Made by a program: the position numbers and the translations under genes | The notes under the pieces: model-generated | The model's database searches: none | What the model saw: only the letters and a program-made list of their open reading frames with translations | Told to the model about the DNA's origin: nothing | Part shown: in pieces, positions 1 through 7,202 of the stretch | Layout of the letters: the number at the start of each line of letters is the position of its first letter | Position numbering within the stretch: the stretch's first letter is position 1 | Origin: an uncultured Collinsella sp. | GTDB lineage: Bacteria > Actinomycetota > Coriobacteriia > Coriobacteriales > Coriobacteriaceae | Assembly (NCBI GenBank): GCA_900545875.1 | Contig: URAQ01000080.1 | Location: forward strand, 1 to 7,202 | Reading direction: 5' to 3' | Length of the DNA: 7,202 nt

Positions 1-72
1 GCCGAGCGCCGTGAGAGCAACCTCGCTGGTTGGCGTGATGCCGTCAAGCGTTCGCTCAACACCGCTCAGTAG
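1..72 (+). CDS. glpK: Probable glycerol kinase, C-terminal end only (partial)
   Basis: Frame 1 is open from the left edge to a TAG stop at 70-72 and gives 23 residues, including AERRESNLAGWRDAVKRSL. The pattern of an acidic/Arg stretch, then AGW, then a basic AVKRS-like segment matches my recollection of the extreme C-terminus of FGGY-family glycerol kinases (E. coli GlpK has YAGWKKAVKRAM near its end). Glycerol kinase phosphorylates glycerol to glycerol 3-phosphate in the cytoplasm. Only the tail is visible, so no catalytic residues can be checked. Another FGGY sugar kinase is possible. The reading frame as the end of a real gene is fairly safe because the next gene begins 123 nt later on the same strand. 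The family call rests on about a dozen residues. Confidence 0.55.
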   Translation, partial: AERRESNLAGWRDAVKRSLNTAQ

Positions 73-195
73 GGTTGCGACGAGCTGCTCGATACAACAA
101 ACCGTTAAACTTATGCACGGCGCGAGGCAACAACGTCGCCAGGCGTCTTGTCAGCAAGGCCATCTTCCGGCCGCAACGAAAGGGGCAATCAACCC
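73..195 (+). promoter_or_regulatory. Leader region before upp with possible hairpins
   Basis: This is the non-coding gap between the upstream stop and the upp start. I could not find a convincing -35/-10 pair. Several short stems can be drawn: 81-85 with 87-91; GGCGCG at 119-124 with 134-140 (one bulge); 145-150 with 155-160 (UCAG loop, one G-U pair); and GGCC 158-161 with GGCC 169-172. The last two share bases 158-160, so they exclude each other. The upp ribosome binding site (AAAGGGG, 179-185) follows. These stems are short and may be chance in GC-rich DNA; no known riboswitch or PyrR-type element was recognised. Confidence 0.2.
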
Positions 196-843
196 ATGAC
201 CGTCACCTACGATACGTCCCGCGTGACGCTTGTCGACCATCCGCTCGTCCAGCACAAGCTGTCGATCTTGCGCGACAAGAGCACTGGCACCAACCAGTTC
301 CGCCAGCTCGTGCGCGAGCTTGCGCTCTTTGACGGCTACGAGGCCATGCGCGACCTGCCCATGGAAGACGTCGAGGTCGAGACTCCCATCACCACCGCCA
401 TGTTTAAGCAGCTTGCCGGCAAGAAGCTCGCCATTGTTCCCATCCTGCGTGCGGGCCTCGGCATGGTCGATGGCATCCTCGACCTGGTGCCCTCCGCTCG
501 CGTGGGCCACATCGGTATGGAGCGTGACGAGGTTACCCACGAGCCGCATGAGTATTACTGCAAGATGCCCAAGGATATCGACCAGCGCATCTGCCTGGTT
601 GTCGACCCCATGCTCGCCACGGGCGGTTCGGCCGAGATGGCCATCAGCTACCTGCGCGAGCGCGGTGTTAAGGATATTCGCATGCTGTGTATCGTCGCCG
701 CGCCCGAGGGCCTCAAGTCACTGACCGAAAAGGACCCCGACGTACATATTTATACCTGCGCCATCGATGACCATCTCAACGAGGCCGCCTACATCGTTCC
801 CGGCCTGGGCGACGCCGGCGACCGCATCTACGGTACGCTCTAG
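196..843 (+). CDS. upp: Uracil phosphoribosyltransferase
   Basis: This cytoplasmic pyrimidine-salvage enzyme joins uracil to PRPP to make UMP and pyrophosphate. The protein is 215 residues, close to the usual 208-210. The family hallmarks are present in order: ILRAGLGM (83-90), the PRPP-binding loop [10 protein letters not shown] (137-146), and the uracil-binding C-terminal segment [13 protein letters not shown] (202-214). The ATG at 196 was chosen because AAAGGGG (179-185) lies 10 nt upstream and the protein then begins at normal family length. An in-frame TTG at 148 would add 16 unconserved residues with no better ribosome binding site. The gene is followed by a hairpin terminator candidate at 886-920, so it is probably transcribed separately from the atp operon. 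Its position just upstream of atpI-atpB is conserved in B. subtilis and other Gram-positives. Confidence 0.97.
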   Translation: MTVTYDTSRVTLVDHPLVQHKLSILRDKSTGTNQFRQLVRELALFDGYEAMRDLPMEDVEVETPITTAMFKQLAGKKLAIVPILRAGLGMVDGILDLVPSARVGHIGMERDEVTHEPHEYYCKMPKDIDQRICLVVDPMLATGGSAEMAISYLRERGVKDIRMLCIVAAPEGLKSLTEKDPDVHIYTCAIDDHLNEAAYIVPGLGDAGDRIYGTL

Positions 844-885
844 TCGTTGGGCCTTGTCGGCTACGGTCACAAATACGAAGAAATG

Positions 886-927
886 GTGCGCGCGGGCGAG
901 CAAAAGTCGTCCACGCGCACTTCTGTT
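886..927 (+). terminator. Probable intrinsic terminator after upp
   Basis: GTGCGCG (886-892) pairs with CGCGCAC (914-920). After a C/A mismatch (893/913) the stem continues as GGGCGA (894-899) with TCGTCC (907-912), including one G-U pair, around the loop GCAAAAG (900-906). That is 13 pairs out of 14 positions. It starts 43 nt after the upp stop and is followed by TTCTGTT (921-927), a weak T-tract. The strong stem and its location suggest transcription termination. The broken T-tract means it may be leaky, or may act in RNA 3'-end stability instead. Confidence 0.65.
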
Positions 928-932
928 AACGG

Positions 933-1022
933 ACGTTTTGCACTGAGGGGTTCGAAAAAACGTATTACCGTACCTGCGGCATAAAGAAGGCCTTAAGAAA
1001 ACGTACAGGTGCGTATTAACCG
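933..1022. repeat. AT-rich region with short direct and inverted repeats upstream of the atp operon
   Basis: Several short repeats are clustered here. ACGTTTT (933-939) is the reverse complement of AAAACGT (957-963). AAAACGTA occurs at 957-964 and again at 998-1005. CGTATTA followed by CCG occurs at 961-970, and with one extra A at 1012-1022. CGTACCTG (969-976) can pair with CAGGTGCG (1006-1013) with one G-T wobble and a 29-nt loop. The palindromes TTCGAA (951-956) and AAGGCCTT (988-995) also lie here. The base composition is clearly more AT-rich than the flanking genes. This could be an operator or further promoter elements for the atp operon. No known regulator site was recognised, and each repeat alone is short. 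Confidence 0.35.
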
Positions 1023-1034
1023 TTTGTTTTACGG

Positions 1035-1062
1035 TTGTACTTTAGCGATTGGCTCGTACAAT
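1035..1062 (+). promoter_or_regulatory. Candidate sigma70-type promoter of the atp operon
   Basis: TTGTAC (1035-1040) as -35 and TACAAT (1057-1062) as -10 are separated by 16 nt. The -10 matches TATAAT at 5 of 6 positions; the -35 matches only the TTG of TTGACA. Transcription would start near 1069-1070, leaving a leader of about 55 nt before the first atp gene at 1124. It lies downstream of the upp terminator candidate in the AT-rich gap, where an operon promoter is expected. TTGTAC and GTACAA (1056-1061) are also an inverted repeat, and ATTGG/CCAAT (1048-1052, 1068-1072) flank the -10, so a regulator could bind here. Not proven by sequence alone. Confidence 0.45.
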
Positions 1063-1123
1063 AGTCACCAATGTTTGGCTGGGACTGTGCTGTGAGGCGT
1101 TAAAAAGGAAAGCGAGGAAGCCA

Positions 1124-1435
1124 GTGTTTCAGATAGCCGATCTGCTCGCTATCGTTGCAGGCGCCATCGCGGGCGCAATTGCCTTCCTTCCCTTTGTCTT
1201 TACGCTCAAGCCGGTTCTTGACGATAAGCAGAATGCGGACATGCTCAAGGGCATGGTGAGTCTGGCGGTCTCGGCAGTCGCCCTGCTCGTCTTTACCTTG
1301 GTTGTGTTTGCGTTGTTCGGAGAGGCATTTCGCATGTTCCTCCTGGGCGAGGCGATTGGCTTCGTGGCCTTTATGGCCGCCTGCACGGTTCGCGTCGCCA
1401 AGGCGCTGCGAGATCCTCATGAGGTCGAAAGGTAA
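1124..1435 (+). CDS. atpI: Small membrane protein in the AtpI position (putative ATP synthase protein I)
   Basis: The protein is 103 residues and very hydrophobic, with three likely membrane helices at about 7-28 (rich in a GAIA repeat), 43-66 and 71-90. The connecting loop (29-42) is charged, and a basic/acidic tail ends in DPHEVER. Known AtpI proteins are small membrane proteins encoded before atpB that assist c-ring assembly or ion supply. Position and size fit that family, but I see no clear diagnostic motif, so the function is inferred mainly from location. The GTG at 1124 was chosen because GAGG (1114-1117) lies just upstream and the protein then begins at its first helix. A TTG at 1049 would start inside the candidate promoter. 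The stop is 3 nt before the atpB start, and the atpB ribosome binding site lies in its last codons. Confidence 0.65.
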   Translation: MFQIADLLAIVAGAIAGAIAFLPFVFTLKPVLDDKQNADMLKGMVSLAVSAVALLVFTLVVFALFGEAFRMFLLGEAIGFVAFMAACTVRVAKALRDPHEVER

Positions 1436-1438
1436 GTC

Positions 1439-2242
1439 GTGGAAATTTTTGAAAAGCTGCCTGATGAGATTAATCATCTGGTCAGCGAGTTCAGCTCCAC
1501 CCCTGTCGTGGGCGATCTGAGCTGCGGCATCACGCAGTACTCGTTTTGGCTGATCGTCTCCACGATCGTGCTCCTGATCGTCCTGGCCGTGTTCAAGAAG
1601 AAGCAGACCCTGGTTCCCAAGGGCTTCTTCGTCAACGGTTTCGAGTACATCATCGAGTACGTCGAGAACGATATCGGCAAGGGCGTCGTGGGTGAGAACT
1701 GGAAGAAGCACTTCCCGTTCCTGTGCTCGCTTTTCCTGTTCATCCTGATCAATAACATGATCGGCCTGATCCCGGGAATGAAGCCCGGCACCGGCGCAAT
1801 CGGCTCCACCGCTGCGCTCGCCATCTTCGCCTTCGTGTACTTCATCTACTACGGATGCAAGGCTCACGGCGTGATCGGCTACATCAAGAGCCTCGCCCCG
1901 CAGGGCGTGAGCTTCCCGATGAACGTGCTTGTGTGGGTCGTCGAGCTTTTCTCGACCTTCCTGCGCCTCATCACGCTCGCCGTCCGTCTGTTCTGCAACA
2001 TGTTCGCAGGACACGTGGTCATGGGCTCGTTCGCCATCATGGCGAGCATGTTCATGCAGCCGCTGCTTCAGCAGGTTTCCGCGGCCCACGCCGTCGGCGC
2101 CCTGCCTTCGCTGGCCTGGCTTGCCATCCTCATCCTGATCTATGCGATCGAGCTTGTGGTCGGCGCCATCCAGGCTTACGTCTTCACGGTCCTTACCGCC
2201 GTGTATGTCTCCGAGGCAGAGGAGGTCGCGGAGGAGGAGTAG
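1439..2242 (+). CDS. atpB: F-type ATP synthase subunit a
   Basis: Subunit a is the static half of the proton channel in the F0 sector; it carries protons to and from the rotating c-ring. The protein is 267 residues with membrane segments at about 33-52, 91-112, 122-140, 162-182, 190-210 and 224-256. The essential arginine lies in AVRLFCNMFAGH (R183, equivalent to E. coli R210). The last helix has IELVVGAIQAYVF, with Q245 equivalent to E. coli Q252. H192 and E238 occupy the places of E. coli E219 and H245, the swapped arrangement also found in mitochondrial subunit a. The start is GTG at 1439, with AAAGG (1428-1432) 6 nt upstream inside the end of the preceding gene, which suggests translational coupling. 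The C-terminus ends in an acidic run of Glu and Ala. Confidence 0.97.
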   Translation: MEIFEKLPDEINHLVSEFSSTPVVGDLSCGITQYSFWLIVSTIVLLIVLAVFKKKQTLVPKGFFVNGFEYIIEYVENDIGKGVVGENWKKHFPFLCSLFLFILINNMIGLIPGMKPGTGAIGSTAALAIFAFVYFIYYGCKAHGVIGYIKSLAPQGVSFPMNVLVWVVELFSTFLRLITLAVRLFCNMFAGHVVMGSFAIMASMFMQPLLQQVSAAHAVGALPSLAWLAILILIYAIELVVGAIQAYVFTVLTAVYVSEAEEVAEEE

Positions 2243-2254
2243 TCTTCCGTTCGC

Positions 2255-2270
2255 GCCTTAAAGGTAAGGC
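2255..2270 (+). promoter_or_regulatory. Perfect short hairpin just after atpB
   Basis: GCCTTA (2255-2260) and TAAGGC (2265-2270) are exact reverse complements around the loop AAGG, starting 13 nt after the atpB stop. It is followed by AATTCGTTAA rather than a T-tract, so a standard terminator is unlikely. It may be an RNA processing or stability element between the atpB and atpE parts of the message. The stem is only six pairs long. Confidence 0.35.
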
Positions 2271-2283
2271 AATTCGTTAAACC

Positions 2284-2311
2284 GCCGGTGCCCGTACCCA
2301 TGGAGCCCGGC
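2284..2311 (+). promoter_or_regulatory. GC-rich bulged hairpin between atpB and atpE
   Basis: GCCGG (2284-2288) pairs with CCGGC (2307-2311). The stem continues as GC (2290-2291) with GC (2305-2306) and CC (2292-2293) with GG (2302-2303), with single-base bulges at 2289 and 2304 and an 8-nt loop. An A-rich stretch (TTATAAAAAGG, from 2314) follows. It could slow ribosomes or protect the downstream atpE message. No T-tract is seen, so it is not called a terminator. Confidence 0.35.
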
Positions 2312-2330
2312 AGTTATAAAAAGGTTATCC

Positions 2331-2362
2331 TGCGTGAAATAAGACACGCACGACAAAGGAGG
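2331..2362 (+). promoter_or_regulatory. Hairpin plus strong ribosome binding site of atpE
   Basis: TGCGTG (2331-2336) is the exact reverse complement of CACGCA (2345-2350), with the A-rich loop AAATAAGA. Four bases later comes AAAGGAGG (2355-2362), a near-perfect Shine-Dalgarno, 4 nt before the GTG start. The spacer is short but the complementarity is the best in the window. The in-frame TAA at 2340-2342 and the lack of other start codons after it fix the atpE start at 2367. The arrangement would suit the need for many more c subunits than other subunits; that role is inferred. Confidence 0.5.
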
Positions 2363-2366
2363 AATC

Positions 2367-2561
2367 GTGGGAGTTATCGGTTACGGTCTCGGTGTTATCG
2401 GCGCTGGTCTTGCTATCGGCCTGTCTGCTCTGGGTGCTACGGGTGCTATGGCCCGTCAGCCTGAGGTCCAGGGCCGCGTGTTCACCGTCTTCATCATGGG
2501 CTCCGCCTTCGGCGAGGCTCTGGCTCTGATCGGCTTCGTTGTCGCGCTGATCGTTAAATAG
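2367..2561 (+). CDS. atpE: F-type ATP synthase subunit c
   Basis: Subunit c forms the membrane rotor ring that turns as protons bind and leave each copy. The protein is 64 residues, shorter than the usual 70-80, with two helices. Helix 1 is glycine-rich (G5, G7, G9, G12, G14, G18, G23). The polar loop is ARQPEVQGR (29-37), and helix 2 carries the essential carboxylate E50 in SAFGEALAL, twenty residues after the conserved loop Arg30 as in other c subunits. The N-terminus is several residues shorter than in Bacillus PS3. The position of the sodium-site Gln is Ile17 and the residues after E50 are Ala-Leu, so proton rather than sodium coupling is likely. The start is GTG at 2367, fixed by an upstream in-frame stop and a strong ribosome binding site. 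Confidence 0.96.
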   Translation: MGVIGYGLGVIGAGLAIGLSALGATGAMARQPEVQGRVFTVFIMGSAFGEALALIGFVVALIVK

Positions 2562-2576
2562 CACGGAGCGTCAAGT

Positions 2577-3179
2577 ATGAATCTTTCATCCCAGAAGAGC
2601 GCGATCGCACTCTCCGCGTCCGCGGCCGCGCTGCTCATGCCGGTTTCCGCGTTCGCCGAGGACGGCGCTGCCGGTGCGGACATCCTCATCCCTAAGATGG
2701 CGGAGTTCATCCCGGCGCTTATCGCCTTCCTGATCATCTGGATCGTGCTGGCCAAGGTCGCCCTGCCGGGCATCATGAAAACCATGGAGGAGCGCGGCAA
2801 GAAGATCGAGGAGAGCCTCGACGAGGCCGAGAAGACCAAGCAGGAGGCCATCGCCAAGCGCGCTGAGTCCGACTCGATCGTCACCGACGCCCGTCGTCAG
2901 GCTGCCGACATCGTTCTCGAGGCCCGTAAGGACGCCGAGTCCGAGCGCGCCCGTATCATCGAGGCTGCTCACAAGGAGGCCGAGGAGATCATCGCCAAGG
3001 CCCATACGACCGTCGAGGACGAGCGCAAGTCCATCTACGCCGGTGCCGCGAGCTCCATCGCCGACCTGTCCGTTGCCGTCGCCACCAAGATCGTGGGCGA
3101 GGCACTCGAGGACGAGTCCGAGCAGAAGAAGCTCATCGAGCGCTACATCCAGGAAGCAGGTAGCCTGAATGCCGACTAG
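2577..3179 (+). CDS. atpF: F-type ATP synthase subunit b
   Basis: Subunit b is the peripheral stalk that holds the catalytic head still against the rotor. The protein is 200 residues, about 40 longer than the usual 156-170. Residues 1-27 look like a signal peptide: K7, a hydrophobic Ala/Leu stretch, and SAFA before E28. The normal membrane anchor follows at about 43-65 (FIPALIAFLIIWIVLAKVAL). From about 66 to 155 the protein is a highly charged, continuous helix typical of the b coiled coil, then a delta-binding C-terminal part (LSVAVATKIVGEAL). The ATG at 2577 has GGAG (2565-2568) 8 nt upstream; starting at Met41 would give a usual length but has no ribosome binding site. It starts 15 nt after atpE and its end overlaps atpH by 11 nt. 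Confidence 0.95.
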   Translation: MNLSSQKSAIALSASAAALLMPVSAFAEDGAAGADILIPKMAEFIPALIAFLIIWIVLAKVALPGIMKTMEERGKKIEESLDEAEKTKQEAIAKRAESDSIVTDARRQAADIVLEARKDAESERARIIEAAHKEAEEIIAKAHTTVEDERKSIYAGAASSIADLSVAVATKIVGEALEDESEQKKLIERYIQEAGSLNAD

Positions 3180-3645
3180 CCGCTATCAGGACAAGGTACT
3201 CGAGACCTACGCGCGCTCCCTTTTGGAAGCCGCCAAGGCCGAGAACCATGTGTTCGAGGACCTCGAGATGATCGAGCGCCTGGCTAGCGCCAGCCCCGAG
3301 ATCATCGCCGTGCTCGACACCATGTCCAAGCGCGACCAGCTCGACCTTCTTCCCAAGGTGGCAGCTGCCTTTAAGTATGTTGCCGAGGAAGACGAGGATG
3401 TAGTGGGCGTGACCGTCACCACGGCGATCCCGCTCGACGACGAGCTGCGTCAAACCATCACTAAGAAATGCGAGCAGGACTTCGGCCGCAAGGTATTCCT
3501 TATCGAGCAGGTCGACCCGTCTATCGTGGGCGGCCTGGTGCTCGAGGCCCGCGGCGAGCGTCGTGACATTTCCGTCAAGACGCAGCTGCGCATCGCGCAG
3601 GAGACCCTCGCAAACTCTGCTAATTCGTACGGAGGTGAAGCCTAA
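3169..3645 (+). CDS. atpH: F-type ATP synthase subunit delta (short form)
   Basis: Delta joins the peripheral stalk to the top of the alpha3-beta3 head. The protein is 158 residues versus about 177-181 in E. coli and B. subtilis. The N-terminal helix begins [20 protein letters not shown], matching the usual Y-A-A-L-x-A pattern. The C-terminal signature is clear: [20 protein letters not shown] (about 108-127) followed by [12 protein letters not shown]. Compared with E. coli from memory, roughly 20 residues are missing from the middle of the N-terminal helical domain; the segment [12 protein letters not shown] aligns with E. coli RLNALPDVLEQF. The ATG at 3169 overlaps the end of atpF by 11 nt in another frame, with AGG/GGAAG about 8-12 nt upstream, so translation is probably coupled. 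Unlike in mycobacteria, delta is not fused to a b-type subunit. Confidence 0.93.
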   Translation: MPTSRYQDKVLETYARSLLEAAKAENHVFEDLEMIERLASASPEIIAVLDTMSKRDQLDLLPKVAAAFKYVAEEDEDVVGVTVTTAIPLDDELRQTITKKCEQDFGRKVFLIEQVDPSIVGGLVLEARGERRDISVKTQLRIAQETLANSANSYGGEA

Positions 3646-5243
3646 TGTCCGAAACCCTCAATGCCCAGGATATCGCCAAGAAACTGCAGGAGCAGCTCAC
3701 GAGCCTCTCCGCGACGGTCGATACGCATGAGGTTTCAACGGTCGACGAGGTAGGCGACGGCATCGCGCGCGTCTCCGGCCTCAAGAGCGCCATGGCAGGC
3801 GAGCTTCTGGAGTTCAAGAGCTCCGATACCGGTGAGACCGTCTTCGGCCTTGCCCAGAACCTTGACCGTGACGAGGTCGGCGCCGTTCTGTTTGGTGCCG
3901 TCGACTCCATCAAGGAAGGCGACGAGTGCCGCACCACTGGCCGCATTATGGATATCCCTGTGAGCCGCGCCATGCTCGGCCGCGTCGTCAATCCGCTCGG
4001 CCAGCCCATCGACGGCCTGGGCGACATCGTCGCCACGCACCGTCGCCCCATCGAGTTCAAGGCCCCCGGAGTCATCGACCGTACCCCGGTGTGTGAGCCG
4101 GTTCAGACCGGTCTGCTCGCTATCGACTCCATGGTGCCTATTGGCCGCGGTCAGCGTGAGCTCATCATCGGCGACCGTAAGACCGGTAAGACCGCCATCG
4201 CCATCGACGCTATCCTCAACCAGCGCGGCAAGGGCATGGTCTGCATCTATGTCGCCATCGGCCAGAAGGCCTCCACGGTTGCCAACATCCGCGAGACCCT
4301 CGCTCAGCACGGTGCGCTCGATTACACCATCATCGTTTCGGCCACCGCTGCCGATTCCGCCCCAATGCAGTACATCGCGCCTATGGCCGGTGCCGCTATC
4401 GGCGAGTTCTTCATGTACAACGGCGAGGACGGCAAGCCCGCCAGCGAGACCAACCCCGGCGGCCACGTGCTCGTCATCTACGACGACCTGTCCAAGCAGG
4501 CTGTGGCCTACCGTCAGATGTCGCTGACGCTGCATCGTCCGCCCGGACGCGAGGCCTATCCTGGCGACATCTTCTACCTGCACTCTCGTCTGCTCGAGCG
4601 TGCAGTCAAGATGTCCAAGAAGAACGGTTATGGCTCCATGACGGCTCTTCCGATCATCGAGACCCAGGACGGCGACGTCTCGGCCTACATTCCGACCAAC
4701 GTCATTTCCATTACCGATGGTCAGATCTACCTGCAGTCCGAGCTCTTCTTCCAGGGCCAGCGCCCGGCAGTCGACGTGGGCATTTCCGTGTCCCGCGTCG
4801 GTGGCGACGCGCAGACCAAGGCTATGAAGCAGGTCGCCGGCAACCTCCGTCTGGACCTCGCTTCGTACCAGGAGCTCGCTGGCTTTACGCAGTTCGGCTC
4901 CGACCTCGACGAGGCTACTCAGAAGCAGCTGACCCATGGTGCCCGCATGACCGAGCTCCTGAAGCAGCCGCGCTACAAGCCGTTTGAGGTTGGCGAGCAG
5001 ATCGTTACGCTGTTCGCTGGCAACGAGGGCTTCCTGGATGACCTGGAGATTGCCGACGTGCTGCCTTTCCGTGCCGAGCTCATCGAGTACATGGACAATG
5101 GCTTTGGCTCGCTGCTCGACAAGGTTCGCGCCAAGAAGATCGATGATGACACCAAGGCTGAGCTCTTGCGCGTCATCGGTGACTTCAAGCAGCAGTTCAT
5201 GGCCAAGCACCATTCGGATGTTTCTGGATCAGAGGAGAACTAA
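3645..5243 (+). CDS. atpA: F-type ATP synthase subunit alpha
   Basis: Alpha subunits alternate with beta in the catalytic hexamer and bind nucleotide at non-catalytic sites. The protein is 532 residues, slightly above the usual 500-515. Visible landmarks are the N-terminal beta-barrel segment [11 protein letters not shown] (36-46), Walker A GDRKTGKT (176-183), Walker B LVIYDD (276-281), [11 protein letters not shown] (298-308), the catalytic-site arginine R384 in SVSRVGG (381-387), and a helical C-terminal domain. An extra 12 or so residues (about 261-274, Gly/Pro/Ser-rich) separate FFMYNG from the Walker B strand compared with Bacillus PS3 and E. coli. The start ATG shares its A with the atpH stop (TAATG), and GGAGGTG (3631-3637) sits just upstream, indicating translational coupling. 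Confidence 0.98.
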   Translation: MSETLNAQDIAKKLQEQLTSLSATVDTHEVSTVDEVGDGIARVSGLKSAMAGELLEFKSSDTGETVFGLAQNLDRDEVGAVLFGAVDSIKEGDECRTTGRIMDIPVSRAMLGRVVNPLGQPIDGLGDIVATHRRPIEFKAPGVIDRTPVCEPVQTGLLAIDSMVPIGRGQRELIIGDRKTGKTAIAIDAILNQRGKGMVCIYVAIGQKASTVANIRETLAQHGALDYTIIVSATAADSAPMQYIAPMAGAAIGEFFMYNGEDGKPASETNPGGHVLVIYDDLSKQAVAYRQMSLTLHRPPGREAYPGDIFYLHSRLLERAVKMSKKNGYGSMTALPIIETQDGDVSAYIPTNVISITDGQIYLQSELFFQGQRPAVDVGISVSRVGGDAQTKAMKQVAGNLRLDLASYQELAGFTQFGSDLDEATQKQLTHGARMTELLKQPRYKPFEVGEQIVTLFAGNEGFLDDLEIADVLPFRAELIEYMDNGFGSLLDKVRAKKIDDDTKAELLRVIGDFKQQFMAKHHSDVSGSEEN

Positions 5244-5248
5244 GCCCC

Positions 5249-7202
<1,954 letters not shown>

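Noticed and set aside
148..195. Longer Upp starting at TTG 148
   Set aside because: It adds 16 residues outside the family's usual length; the ATG at 196 has an AAAGGGG ribosome binding site.
73..195. Riboswitch or PyrR-type attenuator before upp
   Set aside because: Short stems can be drawn, but I recognise no conserved riboswitch core, PyrR-binding element or terminator with a T-tract.
1049..1123. Longer AtpI-like protein starting at TTG 1049
   Set aside because: This start lies between the candidate -35 and -10, has no ribosome binding site, and adds a non-membrane basic stretch; GTG 1124 fits better.
1100..2089. 329-codon open frame on the minus strand opposite the AtpI-like gene and atpB
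   Set aside because: His/Asp/Glu-rich product typical of the antisense of a membrane-protein gene; both sense genes are supported by ribosome binding sites and position.
2367..2561. Sodium-driven c-ring
   Set aside because: The Gln and Ser/Thr of known sodium-binding c subunits are replaced by Ile17 and Ala51/Leu52; a proton type is more likely.
2697..3179. Shorter subunit b starting at Met41
   Set aside because: It would give the typical length but has no Shine-Dalgarno, whereas ATG 2577 has GGAG at proper spacing.
3735..5213. 492-codon open frame on the minus strand opposite atpA
   Set aside because: It mirrors atpA in GC-rich DNA with strongly biased codons (GAG, AAG, CTC), which removes stops on the other strand. 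It has no recognisable domain, and the sense gene is unmistakable.

Overview
This is an ordinary, well-conserved housekeeping region. It holds the end of a probable glycerol kinase gene, a complete uracil phosphoribosyltransferase gene (upp), and most of an F-type ATP synthase operon read rightward. The operon order is atpI-like, atpB, atpE, atpF, atpH, atpA, atpG, atpD, and the window ends inside atpD. The upp-atpI-atpB order is the same as in Bacillus subtilis and other Gram-positive bacteria. GC-rich codon use, separate b and delta genes (not fused as in mycobacteria) and the overall protein character suggest a high-GC Gram-positive, probably an actinobacterium of the Coriobacteriia (Collinsella-like). 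That placement is an inference from memory and was not tested by a search.

Layout. Bases 1-72 are the last codons of the upstream gene. Bases 73-195 are a leader in front of upp with a few possible hairpins and no clear promoter. upp occupies 196-843 and is followed by a strong imperfect hairpin at 886-920 that probably ends its transcript. Bases 928-1123 are AT-rich, carry short direct and inverted repeats, and contain the best candidate promoter for the atp operon (1035-1062). Bases 1124-7202 are the atp genes, packed tightly with gaps of 0-15 nt or short overlaps. The one exception is a 124-nt gap before atpE, which holds three candidate hairpins and a near-consensus ribosome binding site.

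How the genes work together. AtpB (a) and AtpE (c-ring) form the proton channel and rotor in the membrane. AtpF (b) and AtpH (delta) form the peripheral stalk. AtpA, AtpD and AtpG (alpha, beta, gamma) form the catalytic head and central shaft. The small AtpI-like protein is in the position of the assembly factor AtpI. AtpC (epsilon) is expected just beyond the right edge. The c subunit has the essential glutamate but lacks the usual sodium-site residues, so a proton-driven enzyme is likely. The key residues I checked in the sequence are present in every catalytic or channel subunit.

I found no mobile element, CRISPR array, tRNA, rRNA, defence gene or unknown system. The points worth a second look are small: the structured leader before atpE, a signal-peptide-like extension on subunit b, a shortened delta subunit, a roughly 12-residue insertion in alpha, a divergent AtpI-like protein, and the repeat-rich region upstream of the operon.
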